Under the pieces are notes generated by a model. The model was not told where the DNA came from. It searched no databases and was given only the letters and a program-made list of their open reading frames with translations. 7,788 nucleotides of DNA from NCBI GenBank assembly GCA_027083475.1, contig JALWON010000067.1, positions 1 through 7,788 of the forward strand, in the 5' to 3' direction. The translations under genes were made by a program, and so were the position numbers. The stretch's first letter is position 1. Each line of letters begins with the position of its first letter. The stretch is from Sulfurimonas sp. (GTDB lineage Bacteria > Campylobacterota > Campylobacteria > Campylobacterales > Sulfurimonadaceae). Shown here piece after piece: positions 1 to 5,802 of this stretch.

Positions 1-327
1 CGAACCATATCCTGCAAAGGTTGGGATGGCTTGTTCCCTTCGTGGATCGTCGACTTTAAATTTTGTATCTATAAAGTAACTCCTATCCATAAATCCTCCA
101 TGCTCTTTTTGGTACTCTATGCCCGATTTGGTTAGAAGGTTTCCTTGGGAGTGTGCTGCAAAGTTACTTCCCTCTTTGGCTCTTGCCGTCGTGACATCAT
201 TTATGAATGCTCCTGTCTGTTTGGCTATTCCTGTTGTGCCGAGTCCTGCTTTATCTACTCCTGATTCTAAGGCATCTCCAAAGAAACCGTGGGTTGGGTT
301 ATAGTTTAGGGTCACTATTTTTGAGGC
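1..327 (-). other. C-terminal hydrolase-like domain with HSQG nucleophile-elbow motif (partial)
   Basis: Residues 1826-1934 include a strand KIVTLNYNPTHGFFGDALES (1828-1847), a helix with GVDKAGLG, and then SNFAAHSQGNLLTKSG (1879-1894). The A-H-S-Q-G stretch fits the G/A-x-S-x-G elbow of alpha/beta-hydrolases, with Ser1885 as the candidate nucleophile. The last visible residues, IPTFAGYGS (1926-1934), look like the strand that follows the nucleophile helix in that fold. The expected Asp and His would lie past the window edge. It could be a true lipase/esterase-type effector or a conserved pretoxin module of TpsA proteins whose motif is structural. Confidence 0.6.
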
Positions 328-3300
328 TGTTTGGTCTATTGCGTTTTTAATGGCAAGGCCCTCATCGTTGAGCATACCATTAGTGAAGTTTTGATAGGTG
401 GCGTTTGCTTTGTCTATTGTTACAGGATGTTTGGAGATGAGTATTCCTTTTGCGCGAAGTGCTTGTTGTGTTTTTTCATCTGCTGCTTTATAGTAGTCTG
501 ACTCTTCTATGGGCATAAAGTTCTCCTTATTGTTCTTAGCATAGAGGGAATCTGCCGTGACTACCTGTATGATTTTATGGTTAATGTCATTATCCCCAAG
601 CATTACAGGGATGTTACCAAGCAGTCCGCCGTTAGATTTATTACTTGGCAGTATACCTCCTGTAATACCGGAGAGTTTATCAAGTCCTTTTCCTATAGAG
701 GCTATTATAATATTTTTATTGTTTGCTTCAGGCAGACCTTTGGCTATTATCTGTACATTTTTCCCTGTCTCTTTAAAATCTTTTGCGATGGCTTTTCTCC
801 CATCCTTCGTTACAAACCTCGTATCTAGTTCCCCTTTGAGTCCTTTATGGCTGGAGATGTTATAGATATCTACTTTGTTGTTTGTTATATCACGATTGAG
901 CATTGTTGTGTCGGAGTTAGCTTTGTCTGCTATTTGTATATCTCCGCTTCCTAGGGTTGCCAGGGTTTTTGTTTTTGAGTGGTGTGTGTCGTTTGTGTAG
1001 TCTAAAGAGAGACTGTTTACATTATTATCTTTATAACTTCCTCCGGCTTGTGCCGCTACGGAGGTGCTTGTTGAGTTGTTAGTGTTATTGAGGCTTGAGA
1101 CTGTGAGTGTCTCTGTTTTTAGGTGAAGTCTTTTATTATCTTCTCCTTTAGCATCCACCGCTGCAATGGTAGCTCCTTGAATCTCTGTCTGTTTTGTGGT
1201 GTTTATATTGACTTCATTGCCTAAAAGCGTTGTTTGGAGTGTCTCTTTTTTTCTTGCGTGAGCAGCTGCCTGGTTTACTCCTACTGAAGAGAGTCCACCT
1301 GCGTTAAAGCCTGCACTCATCCCCTCTGAGTTACTGCGTGATTTGGAGCTGTTTTGGACAGAGGCTACTTTGAGATTGTTTGTCGTGATGTTAAGTGCTT
1401 TCTCTGCTTGTAATGTAGCGCCTATTATGTTTGTATCGTTTTTGGTATGGATGTTTATGGTGTTTGCGTGTAGTTTTGCATTGGTGTAGTGTTTTTCACT
1501 TGAAGAGTTCTTTTGTCTGTCTGCTTGTGTCTGTGCATCAAACCCTCCATAGAGATCATAGGAGAGGCTTATGTTGGCATGTTTTTGTTTTTCAGAACTA
1601 CTGCTTCTATCTAAAGATGCTGTTATTTGTGTCTCTTTTGCATCGATGTTTATACTTTTTTTTGCTTCTAGCTCACTCCCTTGTATGCTCACTTTATTCT
1701 TTGCTTGCATAGTAATGTTATTTGCTTTGAGTCTGGAAGCAACGCTTTTTTGTTGCAGAGATGCATACTCTTTTTGCAGGGCATCAATGTCAAGCTCCGC
1801 TCCTGCATTAAAGCCGTATGTTCCACTCGCACTGGCTGCTTTAGCTATCTGTGTTACTAAGGCTGTTGTCTTTGTGGCGAGGGTTGTTGCTGCCAATGCT
1901 ATATTGGCTTCGTAGTAGTGTTTGTCATTTCTAAGGTCTTGCACGAAGCTTTCAAACTCTTCTACATCTGCTTTTTCTACATACTTGGTATGTGCTTTGT
2001 AGTCTTTTTGCAACTCTTGAAGTTTTTGCTCTTGAGAGCTGAGCTCTTTTTTATAGTTATCATATGCTTTTTTACTTTGAGAGAGTGCTTTTTTTGCTTG
2101 ATTGAGTACTTTGAGTGCGTAGGCTATCTGTGCATACTCATTACGCACATGCACTTTTAATTCTGCTTTGCCGTGTGTCTCTTTTTTATTTGTGCTTGTT
2201 TGCTCTTTGGCTTCTTTAACAGTGATGTTCTTGGAGGCTTTTAAGTTAATGTCGTTACTTGCTTGAAGGTTTGTACCTTGTATGGCAATATCTCCTTGTG
2301 CGCTATCTGCGGAGTCGGCCTTGAAGTTGATGTCTGCTGCATTGATGTTGGAGCTGTGCACTTTTGTAGCATCAACGGTTTGTGCTGTTTTATCATAAGT
2401 TGCTTTTGCTACGGTAATGGATGTAGTTCCATTTTTATGTTCGATGAGCTTCTGCGGTTGCGTGAGGGTTTTTGCTATATCACCCATTCCTATAGTTATC
2501 TTTGTATGTTTGGAGTAACTCTTTTGCGTATCGAGAACATTTTTTACGACTATGTTATTAGCAGAGGCATTGAGTTGTTCATCGGCTTTTATATCTACAC
2601 CCTCCATCGCTACATCACCTTGTGCGTGCAGAAGTATATTTTTAGCCAGTAGTTGTGCGTTATCTGCCGTTTTTGTGAGTTTACCCTCTAGGTCTTCACT
2701 TTTAGAGTAGATGGCACCGCCGCTAAAAAGTCCTGATTTTTTCGTATGTGTTTCATCAAGAGTTCCATCATACCCTGCTTGGATGTTGATATCTTGTTTG
2801 CTTTGCAGAGAAAGAGTACTCTTTGCTTGGAGTTTTGAGCCGATAAGCGTGATACCTGCATCTGTACTTGTGAGTTCAATGTTGTTTGCATTAAGATTTG
2901 AAGCAATGTTCTTTGAGTCTGCATGTTTGCTTGTAGACTCTTCTGAGCTCAAAAACCCGCTAGAAGAGCTATGCGTCTCACTGTAGTTTGTGTTATTGAC
3001 CGCCAGCACATCTATCTTTTTGGCTTTTATGTTTAAGGAGTCTGCTGCGTTTACGTTTGAGCCTTGTATGGTTGTCGTCTTGCGTGAGGATATATTTATA
3101 TTGTCTGCATCTATATTTGAGGCTAAGTGAGTTGTGCTTTGCTCTTTGATGTAGTTGTCTGAATCTCCGCCGAAAAAGTCTTTTGTATCTTTTGTTGTGG
3201 TGATTTGAACATCATTTGCTTCTATGTTGAGCTCTTTTGCGGCTAACCTGCTTCCTTTGTTTGTAAAGCTGTTAGCAACTTGAATATCCAAGGAGTTTTT

Positions 3301-5802
3301 TGCAGTGATTGCTGCGGCATCTCCTATAAGTGTTTTATCATCTTTCGTGCCGTTTTTTCCATACGATACGGACTTTGCATATCTTTGGTTTGTGATGCTT
3401 CCTTCTCTTGAGACAAGAGTCACATCTTTGGCTTCTATTTTTGCGCTTGTATTTGTGATGTTTTTATTTGCATCTACCAAGAGGCTGTTTGCCGCTTGAA
3501 GTGTTCCTCCCCTGTTTGTGACACTCTTTGTTGCTGTAACTTCAAGGTCATTACCGGCTGTGATGATGCCGCTGTTATTTAAAGACGAAGTGTTGAGTTG
3601 TATGTCGTTTGCGGCAACTATCTGTGTACCTTGGAGTTTAAAACTTTTTGCATTTGCCAGATAGACTACGGGAGTGAGTACTTTTTGTCCTTGTACTTCT
3701 TTTTCTTCCATCCAGACTATGTCTTTATTGAGTGCATTTATCTGCTCTTTTGTCAGAGCGATGCCCGGTGTGAGATGCAGGTCTTTACTTGCAGCAATGG
3801 CATTATCCATAAGGTATTTGTACTGTTGCTGATCTGTTTTTATGTTTTCATTCAAAAATCTTCTGCCACTTTGGGCAAAGACACTCTCTCTCACAAGAGA
3901 GTTCTCATAGAGTGCATCACCGAGGCGTTTACTTGTTGCAAGGGAATCATAATCAATGTGCTGCATCATATAGTCACTGCTTATGAAGTTTTTATAAATG
4001 GCAAACTCTGGGTTTGTCTCTATAAGGTAATTACTTTGAGGTTGTGCTTTTACGAAAAAGCTCGCAGTATCTGTCGGAAGGGTTATTATTGGCTCATTTG
4101 TGCTTGTATCGATGTAAGTTGTTTGTGTTGGTGTGTTTGTGATGTTTGTTGAGCTTGGGATATTTGAGTTTGTAAAGAAACCGTTATCGATTGTACTTAC
4201 ATCCCCTGTTATAGTTTCTCCTGCTTGAATAGTAGAAAAAATAGTATCTTGTGTAGAATTACTGACTTCATTATAGTAAATTGTTTCATGAGAGGTGCTA
4301 CAACTTAATCCACCTAGCAAACCATGTGCCCAACAATGTCTATGCGATACCACTCTGCTTTTATGGGTTATTACTTTTTTATTTAAGTTTATGCTATTAT
4401 TGTTTACACTATTAGCTTTTATTTGTATATTCTTATTTGCTGAAATAAGGGAGTAATTATTTAACAGAGTATTGGCACTGATATACAAATTATTCCCGCT
4501 AGAGATTCTTGCCTCTTTATACCTTTTTTCCAACACATCAAGCCATGTTTCAACATTGCCGTTTTTTGAATAGTTTATTTTGATGATTGGGTCATTTGCA
4601 ATATTTTCAAATGCATCAGTATAAAGGTTGATATCTCCATGGAGTGTTTCAATATTTGCAGAGGTATTTCTTATGAGAGCTGTTTTTGCGTTTGTGTTAT
4701 CTCCTGCTATTTTTAAGTTGTTTAAGACAAAGATGTTTGCATTTTTATTATTAAAGAGTGTGTTGTTTACATAAAGGTAGCTGTCATTTGCACTAAAAAT
4801 TGTTTTATTATTTGTTAAAGTGTTTGTAGAAACTGTGAGATTATTGGCTGTATTGATAAGGGAATTGTTTATAAGCTCTTTTGCTTTGATGTTGGTGTCG
4901 TTGCCGCTTGTTACGTGTCCCGTTGTCGTTACACTGTTGTTGGAACCAACGACGACATCATGCGAAGCACTCACTGTTTGAAGGACAATATCACCATCAT
5001 TACTAATCTTTATATCTCCACTTGAAGCAATTACTTCCGGTGGAAGATTCACACCCACACCCTTATCTGTACCTACAAGAGTAATGGCATCGGCATACAT
5101 TCCACCAAGTGCAGAGGCATCGAGTGAGCCGAAGTTGAGATTGAGTTTGTTTGCATATATCTTGGCATTAAGCTTGAGCAGTTTGGTATAGAGTAGAGCA
5201 CTATCCGTTTGCGTAGCATCAAGTCCCTCGCCTTCTATAGCTACTTCTTTATTACTCAAGTTATAAGAATCAATCCTACCGTTTAAAATGTTTGGTTTTC
5301 CGGTTGTAATTGTCACGTTAGCGGTATTGATAAAACCTGCACCGTTGACGGTAATCCCGTTTGGGTTGGCGATGACGAGATCAGCTCGTTTACCTGCTAC
5401 TTCTGTGTATCCGAGTAGTTGTGTTCTTGCACTGCTTGTGACTTCGTTGAGGATTACTTTTGCATTGTTTGTGAGTTGCGCATTTCCGTAGATATAGCCT
5501 CCAAGTTGTGTCTTGACGGTTGTACTGCGGGCATTATTTAAGATGAGCCCTTGATTTGAGACATTGAACTGTTTGTACCTGTTATGAGAGAGTCCCTGTG
5601 CGTTAGGGTTGGCAATATTTACAATCTCTACACCGTTAGCGGCATGATCAAGTGTTGTTTGGGTAGTGCCGTCTGTTTGCACTCCTGCTGCCATGAGTGC
5701 CGGTGTATATATCAGTGCCGTGCTCAACAAGAACACTAACACTCTAGTATTTAAAGACAACGCTGTATCGGAAGAGATTTTGAAAGTCTTGATTTGTTGC
5801 AT
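1..5802 (-). CDS. tpsA: TpsA: filamentous-haemagglutinin/CdiA-like two-partner secretion exoprotein (C-terminus cut by window edge)
   Basis: This is a large surface or secreted beta-helical exoprotein exported by the adjacent TpsB. Reading from the ATG at 5802, all 1934 codons to the window edge are open, with no stop or frameshift. Visible parts in order are: signal peptide (1-38); TPS haemagglutination-activity domain (about 41-270) with NPNGI at 146-150 and a LSHNRYKQFNV-type segment at 71-81; Asn-rich FHA-1-like repeats (275-475); a Ser/Thr/Asn-rich, low-GC segment (about 476-585); a conserved block starting NYLIETNPEF (591-715); FHA-2 repeats (about 716-1625) interrupted by a coiled coil (1212-1340); and a C-terminal pretoxin/hydrolase-like region with HSQG at 1884-1887. 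The start is fixed by an AGAGGA ribosome site 7 nt upstream and by the signal peptide. The order matches CdiA/FhaB architecture, so an adhesin, a contact-dependent inhibition effector or both are possible. The missing C-terminus prevents choosing. Confidence 0.97.
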   Translation of the reverse strand, partial: MQQIKTFKISSDTALSLNTRVLVFLLSTALIYTPALMAAGVQTDGTTQTTLDHAANGVEIVNIANPNAQGLSHNRYKQFNVSNQGLILNNARSTTVKTQLGGYIYGNAQLTNNAKVILNEVTSSARTQLLGYTEVAGKRADLVIANPNGITVNGAGFINTANVTITTGKPNILNGRIDSYNLSNKEVAIEGEGLDATQTDSALLYTKLLKLNAKIYANKLNLNFGSLDASALGGMYADAITLVGTDKGVGVNLPPEVIASSGDIKISNDGDIVLQTVSASHDVVVGSNNSVTTTGHVTSGNDTNIKAKELINNSLINTANNLTVSTNTLTNNKTIFSANDSYLYVNNTLFNNKNANIFVLNNLKIAGDNTNAKTALIRNTSANIETLHGDINLYTDAFENIANDPIIKINYSKNGNVETWLDVLEKRYKEARISSGNNLYISANTLLNNYSLISANKNIQIKANSVNNNSINLNKKVITHKSRVVSHRHCWAHGLLGGLSCSTSHETIYYNEVSNSTQDTIFSTIQAGETITGDVSTIDNGFFTNSNIPSSTNITNTPTQTTYIDTSTNEPIITLPTDTASFFVKAQPQSNYLIETNPEFAIYKNFISSDYMMQHIDYDSLATSKRLGDALYENSLVRESVFAQSGRRFLNENIKTDQQQYKYLMDNAIAASKDLHLTPGIALTKEQINALNKDIVWMEEKEVQGQKVLTPVVYLANAKSFKLQGTQIVAANDIQLNTSSLNNSGIITAGNDLEVTATKSVTNRGGTLQAANSLLVDANKNITNTSAKIEAKDVTLVSREGSITNQRYAKSVSYGKNGTKDDKTLIGDAAAITAKNSLDIQVANSFTNKGSRLAAKELNIEANDVQITTTKDTKDFFGGDSDNYIKEQSTTHLASNIDADNINISSRKTTTIQGSNVNAADSLNIKAKKIDVLAVNNTNYSETHSSSSGFLSSEESTSKHADSKNIASNLNANNIELTSTDAGITLIGSKLQAKSTLSLQSKQDINIQAGYDGTLDETHTKKSGLFSGGAIYSKSEDLEGKLTKTADNAQLLAKNILLHAQGDVAMEGVDIKADEQLNASANNIVVKNVLDTQKSYSKHTKITIGMGDIAKTLTQPQKLIEHKNGTTSITVAKATYDKTAQTVDATKVHSSNINAADINFKADSADSAQGDIAIQGTNLQASNDINLKASKNITVKEAKEQTSTNKKETHGKAELKVHVRNEYAQIAYALKVLNQAKKALSQSKKAYDNYKKELSSQEQKLQELQKDYKAHTKYVEKADVEEFESFVQDLRNDKHYYEANIALAATTLATKTTALVTQIAKAASASGTYGFNAGAELDIDALQKEYASLQQKSVASRLKANNITMQAKNKVSIQGSELEAKKSINIDAKETQITASLDRSSSSEKQKHANISLSYDLYGGFDAQTQADRQKNSSSEKHYTNAKLHANTINIHTKNDTNIIGATLQAEKALNITTNNLKVASVQNSSKSRSNSEGMSAGFNAGGLSSVGVNQAAAHARKKETLQTTLLGNEVNINTTKQTEIQGATIAAVDAKGEDNKRLHLKTETLTVSSLNNTNNSTSTSVAAQAGGSYKDNNVNSLSLDYTNDTHHSKTKTLATLGSGDIQIADKANSDTTMLNRDITNNKVDIYNISSHKGLKGELDTRFVTKDGRKAIAKDFKETGKNVQIIAKGLPEANNKNIIIASIGKGLDKLSGITGGILPSNKSNGGLLGNIPVMLGDNDINHKIIQVVTADSLYAKNNKENFMPIEESDYYKAADEKTQQALRAKGILISKHPVTIDKANATYQNFTNGMLNDEGLAIKNAIDQTASKIVTLNYNPTHGFFGDALESGVDKAGLGTTGIAKQTGAFINDVTTARAKEGSNFAAHSQGNLLTKSGIEYQKEHGGFMDRSYFIDTKFKVDDPRREQAIPTFAGYGS
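1063..3129 (-). repeat. FHA-2-type repeats (about seven units) of TpsA
   Basis: Residues about 892-1580 contain seven related units of roughly 60 residues. Each follows the plan: short strand, 'I-x-G-[ST/A]-x-[LV]-x-A' core, 'x-[LI]-N-[IL]-x-A/T' strand, then a polar Ser/Thr/Lys-rich hairpin. Cores are at about 912 (IQGSNVNA), 987 (IGSKLQA), 1066 (MEGVDIKA), 1174 (IQGTNLQA), 1373 (IQGSELEA), 1459 (IIGATLQA) and 1541 (IQGATIAA). Hairpins include SETHSSSSGF, HTKKSGLFSGG and NSSKSRSNSEG. The units match the Fil_haemagg_2 style. They are diverged from each other, so this is old duplication. The helical insert falls between the fourth and fifth units. Confidence 0.85.
1783..2169 (-). other. Coiled-coil and hydrophobic-helix insert within the FHA-2 repeats
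   Basis: Residues 1212-1340 break the beta-repeat pattern. About 1222-1290 is rich in Lys, Glu, Gln, Ala and Leu with heptad-like spacing (LNQAKKALSQSKKAYDNYKK at 1233-1252; SSQEQKLQELQKDYK at 1255-1269), which predicts a long coiled coil or helical hairpin. It is followed by an Ala/Thr-rich hydrophobic helix (NIALAATTLATKTTALVTQI at 1300-1319) and a Gly-rich return, YGFNAGAELDID (1329-1340). The beta-helix then resumes. Comparable helical insertions occur in some large TpsA proteins; a function is not known to me. Confidence 0.75.
3658..4032 (-). other. Conserved pre-FHA-2 block of TpsA
   Basis: Residues 591-715 begin NYLIETNPEFAIYKNFISSD and continue with KRLGDALYENSLVRESVF (625-642), RRFLNE (647-652) and TPGIALTKEQINALNKDIVW (678-697), ending at VVYL (712-715). 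From memory of the family, a very similar block (Y-L-[IV]-E-T-[DN]-P-x-F, K-R-L-G-D, G-I-A-L-[ST]-x-E-Q, D-I-V-W) occurs in many FhaB/CdiA proteins immediately before the FHA-2 repeats. It supports reading the protein as CdiA-like, but its role is not shown by the sequence. Confidence 0.75.
4378..4980 (-). repeat. FHA-1-like Asn-rich beta-helix repeats of TpsA
   Basis: Residues about 275-475 show degenerate units of alternating hydrophobic residues and Asn turns, such as NDTNIKAKELINNSLINT, NNLTVSTNTLTNN, NNKNANIFVLNNLKIAG, GNNLYISANTLLNN and NKNIQIKANSVNNNS. This is the pattern of the first haemagglutinin repeat array that forms the stalk of FhaB/CdiA filaments. The array is interrupted around 400-435 by a less regular stretch containing WLDVLEKRYKE. 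DNA here is clearly more AT-rich than the TPS domain just before it. Confidence 0.8.
4993..5670 (-). other. TPS (haemagglutination activity) domain of TpsA
   Basis: Residues about 45-270 carry the signature of the secretion-recognition domain of TpsA proteins, which binds the POTRA domains of TpsB and caps the beta-helix. Visible signatures are GVEIVNIANPNAQGLSHN (57-74), LILNN (86-90), QLGGYIYGN (99-107), VILNEV (116-121), LLGYTEVAG (129-137), ANPNGITVNGAGFINT (145-160) and TTGKP (166-170). Some relatives have a Cys-x-x-Cys pair just after the NPxGI motif. Here those positions are Val152 and Ala155, so this domain has no disulfide. Confidence 0.93.
5689..5802 (-). other. Signal peptide of TpsA
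   Basis: Residues 1-38 form a Sec-type signal with a long n-region of about 20 residues (K5, K8, R20), a hydrophobic core VLVFLLSTALIY at 21-32, and a likely cut after ALMA (A38) or A39. The conserved extended signal-peptide region of many proteobacterial TpsA proteins is not recognisable. The n-region is encoded by DNA that also encodes the last residues of TpsB. Confidence 0.85.

Noticed and set aside
557..865. Plus-strand open frames of 102 and 83 codons
   Set aside because: They are antisense to the C-terminal region of tpsA and overlap each other in different frames, with no family resemblance.
1431..2160. Overlapping plus-strand open frames of 80-114 codons resembling membrane proteins
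   Set aside because: The Leu/Phe/Val richness is an antisense shadow of Lys/Glu/Gln-rich coiled-coil and repeat coding in tpsA, which is continuous and clearly the true frame.
2263..2652. Plus-strand open frame of 129 codons with many cysteines
   Set aside because: It lies opposite FHA-2 repeats of tpsA. The cysteines come from the reverse complement of GCA/ACA codons, and no family resemblance was seen.
2688..2924. Minus-strand open frame of 78 codons in another frame
   Set aside because: It is wholly inside tpsA, rich in Gln/Thr/Ser from frame-shifted repeat codons, and lies within a long uninterrupted real frame.
1063..3129. Possible CRISPR or DNA-level tandem repeat because of recurring motifs
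   Set aside because: The recurrence is at protein level (FHA-2 units). The DNA copies are diverged and have no fixed-length spacers.
3598..4152. Plus-strand open frame of 184 codons, Cys/Phe/Tyr-rich
   Set aside because: It is antisense to the conserved pre-FHA-2 block of tpsA. Its composition is what the complement of Ala/Thr/Lys/Asn codons gives, and it has no recognisable domain.
5700..5742. GTG or later start for TpsA near codon 21 that would avoid the overlap with tpsB
   Set aside because: No Shine-Dalgarno-like sequence precedes it and it would remove the charged n-region. The ATG at 5802 has AGAGGA at good spacing.
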